Below, in pieces: positions 1 through 11,739 of a stretch of DNA of 64,000 bases; the stretch's first letter is position 1, and each line of letters opens with the position of its first letter. Source of the stretch: Apostichopus japonicus (taxonomy: Eukaryota > Echinodermata > Holothuroidea > Aspidochirotida > Stichopodidae); the NCBI RefSeq assembly GCF_037975245.1, contig NC_092576.1, forward strand, positions 820,501 through 884,500, written 5' to 3'. The translations under genes and the position numbers were made by a program. The notes under the pieces are model-generated. The model did no database searches. It worked only from the letters and a program-made list of their open reading frames with translations, and was not told the origin of the DNA.

Positions 1-194
1 AACGTATAGCAATCTGATCACTGAATTGTTACTGTTTACAACAAATGTAAATTTTCCTTCTATACACTGGAACAAAACAAAAATGGCAAGTTGTATACAG
101 CTACTAAATAACAGGACACTTAGAGATGAAAACTCCTAGAGTACCAGCATAGCAGTTACATAATCATTTAAGAAAAATAAGAAAAAGAACAATT

Positions 195-850
195 TAGTCA
201 AATTACAAGAACAAACTGTCCCATTAACTTTCCTCTTTAAACTCTCTTACAACTCTCAGCTCACCAGCCCAGTATTAACTAAAGGTGATAGCCAGCATCC
301 TTCAAGCCCTTGCAACATGGAGGCTGTGTCTATATTTTTCTACAGGGGTTTTACCAGACAACATGATAGTTTCAAAACTCATACCTGTATTTATGTTTGA
401 AGAGAAGAATGTGTTCACTAACTATAGACCAGTTTTCTTGTTACCGCAGCTCTCCAAAATACAGAAAGTTACTTGCAAAAAGCTGGATAACTTTCTTGTC
501 AAGCACCATCTCCTTCTGAGGGTCAGTATGGTTTCAGGCTTGACCATTGGCTATTACTTACAGAAGCTTGCCCACTACTGTATGTTGTTCACAATAGGAT
601 AGCTAGGTATTTGCCCAACAGAAAGCAGTATGTCCAAAACAGTGATTTAAAGTCAGAGTTTCTTTAATAATGTAGTACACTATAAGATGTTTCAATCTAT
701 TTATTTATCCTGTATATAAACGACATGCATAGTATCTTCGAATTATTAGATTTTGTACTTTTAGGTGTTGATACTTATATGATTGCTCCCATGATGACTT
801 TGAGGTACTATCTGAAATTATAAGTTATGAATAGTTAAAGCTTCATGTAT
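195..850 (+). pseudogene. Fossil Jockey-like non-LTR reverse transcriptase fragment
   Basis: Remnant of a LINE reverse transcriptase that would copy its RNA at a nicked chromosomal target. Translation shows the finger region pattern TGVLPDNMIVSKLIPVF, then the NYRP block (NYRPVFLLPQLSKI), then QYGFR read in a neighbouring frame near 525. Further on come a YLPNRKQYVQ block (610-640) and YINDMHSIFELLDFVLL (715-765), which is where Jockey-superfamily enzymes have YINDM followed by the FADD active site. The catalytic FADD has decayed to LGVD. Several frame changes and stops break it, and no endonuclease or ORF1 is attached. The order of blocks is what I see; assignment to the Jockey superfamily rests on these family motifs, and the exact clade is unresolved. 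Confidence 0.72.
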
Positions 851-2911
851 TGTTCGCTGTTAACAAGAACTCTCGCAAAACAAGTTACATGATATTTTCT
901 GCTTTTCCATGCACTAGAGTTATAATAAGATAACAATATTGAGCTATACATGTATATCACTTGTAAATGTACACACTAGTCTCTGTTATTTTAATTCTGG
1001 TTAGGTTTCTGATTGGAATGAGTGAATTAATGGTAGATGAATGGGTTTTAGTTATGTCAATAATGCAAAGTTGTTGCTGAAAAGTAATGTCAATAATGAA
1101 AAGAAAATGGTATATTTGATTAAATATTGTACAGCAATTTTTACTGTTATAATATTTTATTGTTACAGTTATTGTAAGAATATGATGTAAAATGATGTGA
1201 TAATAAAAGTGTAAATACAAGTGTAAATAAATACAAGTGTAAATATATACAATGTAAATAAAAGTTTCAGTACGAAATACAACTTTTCCTTTGTCTCTGT
1301 GTGTGTACATTCTGTTTTTACATTGAAATCATCATATATTATGAGGTTTACACTATCACCACATATATTACAGTAATTTTGCAACTTCAAAAGCTACATC
1401 AAATAAGAAACAAAGCATTGACAAATTATGACACGATGTCGTATGCAAGCGACAAGTGCAAATTCTCTAATGAGGGAATTTGATTGAGGCTCATAAAGAG
1501 TCCTCAAGAGTAGAGACAGTGCCAAAAAAAAGTGAAGACCTGTTACGTTAACTTTAACAACCATTATATGAGGTCCCTGGGGAAATTATTTACAAATCTG
1601 AATAACTAAAAAAATCCAGTCACTTTTGGCAATAGGAACCCAGGCCTGGTTGGAAAGGTATTGAAATGAGGTGTCCAAAAATGTCTTTGTTTTTCAGAAT
1701 TGAACTAATTATGTATGCAAATGAGGTCTTTCTATAGAAACTGTATTTTGCTTTCCTATTTGAAATTATTTTTATAAAATCTTTTGGACTTTTGATGGTT
1801 TGATTAGTTCAAGACATGTTATTTAATAACTAAAACATAAGTTGACGTTTGAATGTGAGGGATATGACTGACTTTTTGACGTTTTGTTAAATTTTCATTT
1901 GCAAATAAATTATAATATTTAGGTTAGTTTTTTAGTATTTAGGTTAGTATTTAGTTAGGTTTTATATCAAAGTCATGTTCTCGATGCTGGTCAATGGCTC
2001 TTCTGGAGTGATAAGTAGAGGTTGTTATGCCTAACTATATATCATCTTTGACATCTCAGTTGTAGCTATAACTGGAACAAGCTTAGTGTCTCATAAAAGG
2101 CTAATTAGTATGTGCATAATTTAAAGCTTGTATAAACAATACACAAAATAATGATAAACAAAGTGCTTTTGAATTATTAAACTATTTATTAAAACCATCC
2201 CCCTCCCCTCAATGATATATGCTGCCAGGTTGTCACCCTCCCTAATACCCCTACCCCCTCCAACATGAATCCCTTCCTATAGCAACATCTATCTATGTAA
2301 AAGCATAAGCTTATGGAAAATAGATGTATAATCATTAGTCTCAATCAAGGTTACGACAGTAACGTAGGACACTATTGAACCAAATTCACCCCCCCCCCCC
2401 CCTTGTACTCTGCATTATACCATGTACTGCACAGTATTATCACTAGTCCCTCCGTCAAGGTTGTGACAGTCTCTTGTGGGTGATGGTTGATCTTCACCAG
2501 TGATGCCAACATCTGCTACGGGGGGGGGGGGGGGGTGGTGGAGGTAGGGCAGGTCTTACCGTTGTTCTACAGGGATATTCTGTAACCATGAAAAAATACC
2601 CCAAAAAAGGTAAGCTATAACACAACACATGTTTACTACAAATGGGGGGAAATGAGTTTGTTGAGGTATGGGCATCCTTTTTTATACAATTTCCATTTTG
2701 CTCATGAATCTATGCCATGTATATAAATTAGGAAGAGTATACAAGACCTATGGGGGTGAAGACCCTGCAGACTGCAGCACTAGTTCTTATTTTTATGCAT
2801 TGGGTGGACTGAAACACCAATTGCTCTTTCCCTTCAGTTGCAACGTTTCGTTTATTCCAGTATAAATTGCATAAAATACAGTTCATAAATAGGAAAATGG
2901 TGAGTATAATC
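851..2911. other. AT-rich intergenic stretch, no gene seen
   Basis: No coding region with recognisable content. It contains short AT-rich near-repeats of the type GTGTAAATA (about 1205-1265), a C homopolymer near 2390-2403 and a G homopolymer near 2521-2534. Short open frames here have no family signature. Confidence 0.5.
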
Positions 2912-5032
2912 AGGCGCGTATCCAGGATTTTCTAACCCGGGGGGCGCGAATTACTATCTAAGCGGAGCGCCACCATCGGTTGGCGCGGAGCGTACAAGAA
3001 AATTTCTGGTTTTGATATACCACCCAGATCACCGGAAATGGTACTTCTCGGCCTTGAAAATGACCAACCAGATGTACACTTTTGGCCTGAGAACCAAGTA
3101 TTTCCCAATAGTTTTTTTTTTTTCATCCATAACCTTTTTGCAGATTGTTACCAGTCACAAATCATGTTCGACCTCATCGCATGACCTGTGGATCATTGCT
3201 TTTGTAGGTGATTCTACATCGCAGCCCACAATATCCGTCTGCCTCCCCACTTTTCAAGGTTTTAAGCCCAGTATTTGTTCAGAATTTGAAAATTCACATT
3301 CTCGTGAATAAACTCACTTCAAAACATACCCGTAATGGCGCACAAAATTTCATCTATGGACAACCAATATAGAAAAACCTCCATCAACCCCTAACAGACC
3401 GGTCAAAATTGCACAGCTCCCAACTATTGAGAAGGCAAATGCTGGTCCATGCCACGAATCGCCGTCCTGGGGGAGGGGTGTAAGGGGAGGGGGTGTCCCC
3501 CTCCCCCTTTTGATATTTTTTTTGAATCCTGGTGATGCCTACATGTAAAATGGTGGAACTTAGAAAGGCTTTTGTCACCCAAAATTTTCTGAGAAATATG
3601 CATATTTTTGTGTGTAACAGCAATAAATTGAATTGTAGGTGATAAATCATTCTTTCCCGTGGCATGAAAATGTTCGCTGCTCGCCCCAATCAAAAGAAAT
3701 ATAGGCTAATTTGTGGTTCAAATGATGCTGTAAATGAGGTTTTATACTCTATTATGCTAATTGCTAAAGAAATGATTGTTGCAAAGTCCAAATTTAATGC
3801 AATTTTTTTCTATGTATACTTGACAATTACAATGTGGGTTTTTCGGAAGCTTACGCGGATCAGCGGGTTTGGGTGTTAGAATGCGGGTCCAACCCGCGAA
3901 TTGCAGGTCAGTTGGGAGCTCTGAAATTGCATGAGTAGAGGGAAGTGTGATGAAGAATGATGGTCGGAAATTTTCGAAAATTCAGACACAGTTAATTTAT
4001 TGGTGTAGAAATATTAAAACTTCTTATAACGGCTATTATAAAACTTGGTTGAAGGAAATGAAAAAATAGCAGATATTTCCGAAAGCGAACACTACACACA
4101 TAGGCGTAGGAGACGGGGGGTGCAGTCCCTAATTCGCCATGACTAATGTAAAAGATAGTTTTGACATATTTGGACCTCCATGCTTTTTCTCTATCTACGT
4201 AAGACATTTGGTTGTTTACATTAGCATCCAGCGGTATACTGCGCAACTTTGACGGACCGTACGGTGTACGATGGCATGCGATGTAGGCCTAATAACCGAT
4301 GCTTGCTTATGTGATGTTGATATTAACATGTTGAACGCGCGCGGAGCGCGCGAAAAATTTGGGTCTTTTTCGGGCAAATCGGACAGTTTTGAGGCTGTTC
4401 ATCCTGGAACGCCATTTTCATGCTCACTGATATGATGTGATATCTGCTGTTTGCTTTACAAATTCGAACAGGCGCGCAGCGAGGAATTTGCCAAGGAAGA
4501 GGCGATGCCTGTAGGCAAAGTATCTACGCGTTGCGCCACCATAAGTTGGCGCGAAGCGTACAAGAAAAGTTTGGCAGAAAATCCCTACCAGAACGCTGGA
4601 AATGGCACTACCCAGGACCATTTTTTGGCGCGAAGCGTCCAAGCAAATTTTGGCCGAAAATGCCTCCCAGATCGCTGGAAATGACACTTCCCAGGCCTTG
4701 TAAGTTGCATCTGAGCACTTTCAATTTTGAAATTACTAGCAATATCATTACAAAAATATGCTGAAGGGGGGGGCGGTCGCCCCCTTCCCGAAATGCGTCA
4801 TGTTCCCCGACGACACGGTGGAGTTCGAGACCAGCCACAGTTGGTTTCATAGCACAATTCTACAATTGTTTATGGCGTATATACACACACACGCGTTATG
4901 GTAGACCATATATAATATATATATATAGATCATGAGTGAGAGAGTAAAAATGGAAACGTCAAAAATGGAGTTGCCGGTGTAAGGGGTAGGGTGAGGCATA
5001 CGCCCCTTCCGAAATCCTTGATCCGTCACTAG
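2912..5032 (+). repeat. Interspersed repeat R1, copy 1
   Basis: A long non-coding dispersed repeat. It begins CAGGCGCGTATCCAGGATTT, followed by the module GCGGAGCGCCACCATCGGTT and a related GCGCGAAGCGT..CAAG module. Its sequence reappears almost in order as 20447-21211 plus 30497-32170. The common blocks include AACACTACACACATAGGCGT (4088; 21116), GACATTTGGTTGTTTACATT (about 4202; 30648) and TGCCTCCCAGATCGCTGGAA (4660; 31861). Copy 1 contains two tandem ~75 bp units of the GCGAAGCGT..CAAG..AAATG module (4548-4700), where copy 2 has one. There is no convincing reading frame. The family type (SINE, MITE or something else) cannot be decided from this window. Confidence 0.75.
3414..3923. mobile_element. 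hAT-like non-autonomous DNA transposon (MITE) inside R1
   Basis: A 510 bp insertion. Its ends are inverted: CAGCTCCCAACT on the left and AGTTGGGAGCTCTG on the right (reverse complement CAGAGCTCCCAACT). It is flanked by an 8 bp direct repeat AAATTGCA at 3406-3413 and 3924-3931. The other R1 copy has the uninterrupted site at about 20933-20950 (AAATTGCACGAGTGG), which is the empty site. An 8 bp target duplication with CAG...CTG ends fits the hAT superfamily. No transposase frame is present, so the element is non-autonomous. Confidence 0.8.
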
Positions 5033-5082
5033 CTACCCTGTGTATATAATAGGGATCAGCGCTGTAATGATGTCACTGTTCC

Positions 5083-5285
5083 TCTTTCTCTTCCCGGTGT
5101 CTTGGCGTTTTCCTTTTCTCACTCTTTTTTCCTTTTTCTCTCCTTCTTTTTCTTTTCCCTTCCTTCCTCTCCTTCTCCTCTTTTTTCCCCTCTTTTTTTC
5201 TTTTCTCTTCTCTTTTTTTCTGTCTTTTTTTCTTACCCGGGGGGCGCGCGCCCCAACGCCCCCCCCCCTGGATACGCACCTGATA
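5083..5285. repeat. Polypyrimidine tract followed by an inverted R1-type end
   Basis: Positions 5083-5235 are nearly pure C/T on the plus strand. Next come GGGGGGCGCGCGCCCC and a C run, and then CCTGGATACGCACCTG at about 5269-5284. That last string is the reverse complement of the R1 start, so a second R1-like element probably begins here on the minus strand with a purine-rich interior. Long Lys/Arg/Glu or Phe/Ser/Leu frames across the tract are composition artefacts. Confidence 0.65.
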
Positions 5286-5381
5286 ATAAATAAAATGTTA
5301 TGAGCATTCATAAAATGTATAAAAGTTAGGAATCAGTAACCCTATTAGGGAATACAATTTGTGGAAACTATATAAGTTACA

Positions 5382-6752
5382 TCAAATCAAGCTATTTAAA
5401 GTGTCATGTTGAATAAAAATAGATGCTCTGAATACAAACGAGTTTCTGAATACTTGCACTCTATATTTTGGTGTCAATGCACGATTCCAGAGATTATAGC
5501 TAGTGTGTCGACGCGGTAATTTCAGTTCTGCATAAAGCGGGTGATTTTCTTCTCTTTGAATATTCCTACTTAGTCCGATCAATTCACGCCTAGCTCCACC
5601 ATTGACCTGGTCAACCATACTCTCATGATCCAACCTGAAAATCTTAGCACAATACTTCAAGAATGCTCTGATTCTTTGTTTATCACAGGCAAGTAGAAAA
5701 TGATACCAAACAGGCACAGCATATATTATATGGGGCAGAATCGATGTTACAAATACTTTATGCCTCACGTCTAATTCGAAGAACGGAACGAGATATTTCA
5801 ATGTGGATACAATGTAGTAGACTCGTCGTAGTATATTTGAAATATGATGGGTGAATGTTAGTTTGTTATCTATACGCACACCAAGATACATGGTATGAGA
5901 CACACGTTCAACTTCAGAGTCCTCAATTACAAGTTTTTCGGATTTAGTTTGGATGAGACCTACATGCTTGATGTTAATATTTTCAAATACCATTTCTTTG
6001 GATTTGTTGGATTGAGGATAATATTCTTCTGTTGACATATATCAGTAATGTTGGAAATGAATGACTTATACAGACTATTATCTCTTTCGTGTGAGAGTTT
6101 CGAAATTTTACAAGAAATAGCAGTGTCGTCAGCGTACTTAATGACAGAACAATTGGAATTTGACTGTATTTCATTAGTAAACATTGTAAAGAGCACGCCG
6201 AGAGGGGACCACCTTGCGGAACACCAATTTTGATATTGGAGGTATCAGAGAGACCTTTGTCAATCTTGACTTGTCTGGACCACCCTTTTAGGAAGTTTGC
6301 AAGCCAGTGGGTTAGCCATGGTTCGATACCAAAATTCATTAGATCATTTATAAATGATTTGGTAAAACGGTGTTAAAAGCACTTGAAAAATCAAGGAATA
6401 AAACTTTGGCAACAGTAGTGTCTTTACAATTCAAACCTGAAACAATGTCATGGACAAGGGTTAAAATAGCGTCTGTACATGATACCCACTTCCTGTGGGC
6501 AAACTGGCAAATTGTCCCCGTACAGGCTATAAGAGCTTCAGTGACATATGATAATAAAGTTTTTGGCATGCAATTGAAACCAATGCTAGCAAGATCGATT
6601 GGCCTGTAGTCATTGACAGCAGTAGGTCTAGGTTTCTTGGGATTGGGTGCAGTTATTGCATGCTTCCAGGAATAGGCGATCATACTCTGGCGAATGCTTT
6701 CATTGAACATTTCAGTGAAGATACCAGCCAGTTCAACAGGGCCCCAACCCAA
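5382..6752 (-). pseudogene. Antisense Jockey-superfamily LINE reverse transcriptase, broken
   Basis: The 3' half of a non-LTR retrotransposon ORF2, read on the minus strand through several frames. In order: a finger block with NDYRPIDLASIGFNCMPKTL (about 6590), VLFLDFSSAFNTVLPNHL (about 6360-6410, motif A), a palm block GVPQGGPLSA (about 6200-6230), and KYADDTAISCK (about 6130, motif C with the YADD catalytic pair). A thumb-like region follows, with LGVRIDNKLTFTHHI (about 5870) and the C-terminal tail ending near 5385. Frame changes near 6350, 6200 and 6000 break it into four pieces. No endonuclease is found upstream; the element stops where LINE-B sequence begins at about 6830. FLDFSSAFNT-type motif A is common in CR1/L2/Rex1-like Jockey-superfamily LINEs; the clade is not resolved. 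Confidence 0.85.
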
Positions 6753-6832
6753 TCAACTTGAAAATCCTAACATTTTCAAGTTTATTTATCTTATCAGTTA
6801 TTCACTAAACTACTTGACCTACATGTAATACA

Positions 6833-8450
6833 ATGGTTCGCGCCCTCTCGGATGATTTATCTATCTTTGAGAGAGCTACCGGGGTGGAGTTGAATCCGAA
6901 CAAGACAAAGGGGCTTCGCCTTGGTAGCTGGAGATACAGAGACTCACCAATAAGTGCATCGTGGTCGGATCAGATTATCAAAATGAATGGAATATGGTTT
7001 GGCTACGATGAACCTTGTGATGTCATCTGGAACGAGAAGGCTGAGGTATTTGAGAGCAGGCTCGAAACCTTTGGCACCCGCTGGCTTTCGATCTTGTTAT
7101 CAATCGTTTTGTTTCGCCCATCTTGTGGTACCCGGGCGCGGTGTACCCAATTCCGCGTCGCGGACTTGTTACGGTTGGAGCGAGCGATAATTGCATTCAT
7201 TTGGTCAGGTGGTACAGATCTTTTCAAGAGGCGGTAATGTACCAAAAACTGGAGAAGGGGGGAGGGGGGTTAAGGATGGTTCATCCGTGAAGTAAATTGA
7301 CCTTTTCGTTATTTAAGCAATTGTTTGTAGCGGTAACTGACCCAGGGTTGCCTTGTTCATATTTTGTACGTTTTTTTTTTTTTTTTTTTGGCCGGTTGCA
7401 CTTGTGTCGATGGGTCCCGGCGCTGGTTAGCAACAGAGAACCGCATACTGGTACTCCAAGCAAAGTGGTGCGTGTCATTTTCTCCGCTCTAATTGAGTTG
7501 CCCCCTGTTGACCTGTCATGGCCGGCCCTCGTTCACAGTTCCTTGCGGGATATGGCCTTGAATGCAATTTGTGTACAGGGACGTCATTCTGCCGAAGTAT
7601 GGCGTTCGTTGCGTTGAAGGCTGAATGGTTGCAGGCTCCGCGTTCTTGCATGGAGAATTGCACACGGTGCCTCGTTGACCAATTTGAAAAGGTATCATTG
7701 GCGATTGGGTGATGGACTGTGCCCAGGGACCGGCTGTGGCAGCTTTTGGCTAAGATCATGTGTAGTATCTGTTCCCTTTCGAGGGAATGGTGATGCACAC
7801 CGGACTATGATCACACAGTCACAGTCCCGATGCAAGGGGACTGGGGTTGGAAGCGGATCAGTTTTTCGGTAGTTTTGTTTTCGTGCCCAGGCTCTTTCCT
7901 GGGTGACTTTTTTTTTAAATGTTGTACTGCCCATGTTTTTGAGCATTGTTCCATTGCTTGCGGCAGTGGTTTCAGACCTGGACCGACCGTTTAACGGGAG
8001 ACCGTTCATGGTCGGTAGGACAGGGCTTTGTTTGATATGAGGTAAATCCTCCAGTTTTTTATGTTGCTGTGTTCACCGTGTTATTTGTGTTTGTTCTATT
8101 TTGAAAAACTTATTTGGCGGAATAGATGTAAAATAGTTTTTAGGGGGGAAATTTGCCAGTTGGCAGGCAGACCTGGAGGTGGTGAAGTGTGACATTCGCC
8201 TTCAGGTTGAAGGCGATTTTCGCCGTTTATGTAGGGCTGCCTTTTTTGGACGCTGGTGTGCTGGGGAGGGGTTTTTCGTTTCGTTGCGTGCTGTTAGTCT
8301 TTTTGTGTATTTTTTTCAATGTTTGAGTGGGGGGTTGGGGTTTGTCTCTGCAGGTCGGAGGGCGAACTTACTTGGGGGGGGGGGGGTCGCTTGACTTAAG
8401 GTTTTGTTGTTAGAGTGGGCTGGTTTGGTAGTGCCGTTTTGCACCCTTAC
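6833..8450 (+). mobile_element. LINE-B (Tx1/L1-like) 3' fragment: RT C-terminus and 3' UTR
   Basis: A 5'-truncated non-LTR retrotransposon. The first frame (6833-7237) reads LSDDLSIFERATGVELNPNK, then LRLGSWRYRDSPISASWSDQ and NGIWFGYDEPCDVIWNEKAE. These match the segment downstream of YADD in the antisense LINE-B at 44070-44841. Frames then shift repeatedly. GRHSAEVWRS (about 7590) and KRYHWRLGDGLCPGTGC (about 7685-7735) match the antisense copy at 59487-60487, including the start of its C-terminal Cys/His region. The 3' UTR (about 8170-8450) resembles 49402-49585 but stops at GGTAGTGCCGTTTTGCACCC, before the terminal hairpin. The fragment is decayed and was probably never autonomous at this site. 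Confidence 0.8.
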
Positions 8451-9474
8451 TAACATTTATGAGGTAAACTGTCTACGAATATAATTGTCCTTCACTTTTC
8501 AGGAGTTCGTTAATTTGTACTCCTAAAAATATCATGTTTCTTAACAATTTCTGTGAATATCCGTCAATGCACACCCTCCTTTCTAGAAAGTCTACACAGA
8601 AAACAGAGAGAATGCGATTTTAGTACCACCCTATCCCACCTTACCATTCCTTTCCATCCACCCACCTTGCCACTACAACCTGTACTATTCCTCACTAAGC
8701 TTGCCCAAGCCCGTAGTACTATCACGTCAACCCACCTAACCTTTCCCCTTCATCCGCGCCACACCGTCATTCCTTCCACCCCCCCCCCCCCGTTTTACTA
8801 TTTTATCCATCCACCCCTGCCTATCTATCTACTCCTTAAATAAACTAAGGGAAAAGTTGCGGATGATAGACTAATGGTGTACATATACATGAATGTACAC
8901 ACCGTAGTAACGAATGTGTGACAAATCAACACATTTTACTAGACAATGACATCACCATGACGAAATATCTTTACAGTGAGGTTCAAACCTGATGTGGAGC
9001 TTTTTGATCAGAAAGCTGTTTGGAATGATTCCCATATAAACTTCATTGTGTTTCCTTTTATAAATGTTAACTTTTCAGTAAATATGTAGTTTCTTTGGAT
9101 ACGAAACCAGGAATTCAAATTACTATAATCTTTAATGTGCGTTTTCTAAAATCTCCCCTTTTCACATATTATGCTTCTTGTTTTGCAATTAGTAAAGATT
9201 AACGGTTGAGTATTTTCAAGAATTTGACTACTAGATTTTCAAAATGACGCTTTCAATACTATTGTACATAGCTTCCAACTACCAAAACACAACATTCAAT
9301 GTTTTACTTCATCACTTGAGAAACAAATATTAAGAGTCAAGTCAATGAATCATTCAGACAAAAACACAATGCCCCGATATAATTTGTTCAGTGTATTTTC
9401 ATCGTGACAACTAAACGTACTTAAAAATAACACACGCGGATAATTGTGCTTATCGTAATGTCAATACAATTGCC
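8451..9474. other. Intergenic, no gene recognised
   Basis: Contains a C-rich stretch (8620-8830) with a C homopolymer at about 8781-8793. I see no coding signature, RNA gene or element end. Confidence 0.45.
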
Positions 9475-9880
9475 AAGTAGGCAATGTTATTTTAACTTTA
9501 TCTTCCTGTTTGCGATTACTATTGCTTTGTGAGTATAACCCGTCGTAGTTTTCACTTTCCATCTAGAACATCAGTTGCTTTTATTCTCAGATTTTTAGTA
9601 CTGCCAGTTAAGCAATATGATTTTAATTTTCTCTTCTCTGTTTACCATTGTAATTGCTCTGTGAGTAACACATCGTAGTTTTCACTCTCCATCTAGAACA
9701 TCAGTTGCTGTCATTCTCAGATATCAATACAACTCTCAGGTATGCAATATGATTTTCATTTTCTCTTCTCTGTTTGTCATTGTAATTGATATATAATTAA
9801 CGCATTGCAGTTTTCATTTTCAATCAAGAACATCAGTTGCTTTCATTCTGAGATTTTCTCAATAACACTTTTATATTGCG
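9475..9880. repeat. Three tandem ~130 bp units upstream of the receptor gene
   Basis: The marker CATCTAGAACATCAGTTGCT starts at about 9560 and 9690, and recurs in diverged form (CAATCAAGAACATCAGTTGC) near 9820. Each unit also has a GCAATRT..ATTTT block and CTTCTCTGTTTRYCATTGTAATTG. The units are 260-660 bp upstream of the receptor start codon. Their nearness suggests a promoter-proximal repeat, but I see no defined promoter element. Confidence 0.75.
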
Positions 9881-10140
9881 CAATAGAACAGTCAGTAACA
9901 TTTCGACAACGAAGGGAATCATAACTCTCCGTCTAGAAACATTGTAACAAACCATCAGAATACGGACACTTTCGTGGACGTAATAATCGAATCTTTAAGT
10001 ATTCCTATCAGCCAATTGATTACTGGCAGACTATCTTCGTGGCTTACTGAGGAATGGACAAACATTACTCATATCACTGATATTAAACAAGGAAATGTTG
10101 CGTGTCGTGAAAAAGAGACGACACCTATCATAGTACAAAG

Positions 10141-10483
10141 ATGGTTGTCTTTTCATTTCAGTGGTGGACATTTTTCTTCATTTGGGATGTTCATCACGTC
10201 ATTGCGGATATAAATCTGGGAAAAACAATAACTACTAATATTCACGACGACCTGATTCTGAACTGTTCTACTGGAGAGGAGGTGGCGACTAGTTCACTAA
10301 CATGGTTTCACAATGACGACACTCTATACGTGAAATCATATCCATTCGATCCAGGAAATAGTGAATTAATACCAACGAATTATTCATTACATATCAGAAA
10401 CGTCTCTTTGTCGAACGAAGGGAACTATTCATGTGTGGACAGTATTTACCACCTAGTTGTGCAGTATCAGGTAGAAGTAAATG
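10141..10483 (+). CDS. Ig-kinase-type receptor, exon with signal peptide and Ig domain 1
   Basis: Probable first coding exon of a cell-surface receptor. The ATG at 10141 opens a hydrophobic, aromatic leader (MVVFSFQWWTFFFIW) that looks like a signal peptide, with likely cleavage after about residue 22. An Ig-type domain follows: the first cysteine in LILNCSTGEE, the core tryptophan in LTWFHNDD, and the second cysteine in NEGNYSCVDS. Several NxS/T sites suggest glycosylation. The exon ends with a GTGAGT donor after 343 nt, in phase 1, and matches the phase of the next Ig exon. The upstream TTTCAG at about 10160 is an alternative acceptor, so the leader is likely but not certain. The gene continues through 11408, 12574, 13359 and on to kinase exons. 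Confidence 0.72.
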
Positions 10484-11130
10484 GTGAGTTTATGTTAGAT
10501 GCATTCAGATTAGAAAATTATCTACAGCAACTCACTTGGTTGGCACTCTCTTTGGTCATCAATTACTCAATCAATTACTAATAATTATTACTATAATTTA
10601 ATTTAATGTAAGAATAACAATCAATGTACTGTTGAAACATCAATTTAATCTATAATGTTATTTTGTATGTTAGAATTACGCATTTGTAATAGTTATACTC
10701 CTTCAACGTACGTAGACTAAGTTAAGGTTCATTCTAGATTATTCTACTAATTATTTGTCTATGCCTGTACAAAATAAAATATTTTGGACCTACCTATCAT
10801 GTGATTTTAACATGAGAATACTATTCTCTCGTAACTAGCTGTTTCTTAATTTAAAGGCAATTATGGCCAACTCGTTTTTCACGTAAGCACAAGAACCGAG
10901 TTAATCCATGCAAAAATCTCGCGGGACAATAGAGGCATCGTTTTTCGCCAGAGCACCCGAGACGTTTATCTTAAAGCTTTTGGCTAATAAGCACCTGTGC
11001 ATTGTCTGCTAATAAAATAGCCAAATAAATTGTCCAAATAAATAAATACAACGAAAATATTACTATTTATAACGGAAACATTAGACGCATAGAAAAGAAC
11101 TAATGAACAAAACAGACACAGGTGTTTTGG

Positions 11131-11317
<187 letters not shown>

Positions 11318-11407
11318 TCATTTTACCAATGCATATAAAGTCCTCCTATCGTTAAATGTATGGTTCGCCTTCAGATAACACACATTGTATCTTTATTGCC
11401 TACTTAG

Positions 11408-11739
11408 TCCCTCCAAGACTGTTTTATATTCAAGTTGGAAATGATAATTTATCTGGTGGAGATTATTTCCGTATCGAGACGAATGAGACGTTGAACGTGT
11501 CCTGCTCCATGTCATTGGCGTTAAGCCTGCCACTGATCTACATTGGTTGGTCAATAATCAAAGAATTCAGCCAAGCTACGTCGAAGATGTTTTCGAGGAA
11601 GTAGCCAATAATAAAATCTCTAACATCAACTCTACGCTTCGTTTCCATCCTGCAACCACAAATGGAACTTTATCATGTGTTCGATGTTCAGCTGTTTCCA
11701 CTAATCGAGAGCACATAAGGGTTCGCTTCTTTGACTACA
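11408..11739 (+). CDS. Receptor Ig domain 2 exon (frameshifted)
   Basis: Starts after a CCTACTTAG acceptor and ends before GTAAGC; phase 1 at both borders, joining exon 1 as V-PPRLFYIQVG. The first half reads FRIETNETLNVSCSM (first Ig cysteine). The reading then has to move by one base within about 11508-11530 to continue as VKPATDLHWLVNNQRIQPSY (core tryptophan) and TLRFHPATTNGTLSCVRCSA (second cysteine). In the uncorrected frame the exon stops at about 11604. The two half-domains fit together as one Ig fold, so the exon is real but carries a single-base indel. That is either a true lesion or a read error. Confidence 0.72.

Noticed and set aside
5033-5311. Lys/Arg/Glu-rich minus-strand frame and Phe/Ser/Leu plus-strand frame
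   Set aside because: Compositional reading of the polypyrimidine tract.
9974-10213. Possible upstream start for the receptor in another frame
   Set aside because: It is out of frame with the Ig domain and lacks a signal peptide; the ATG at 10141 gives a leader in frame.
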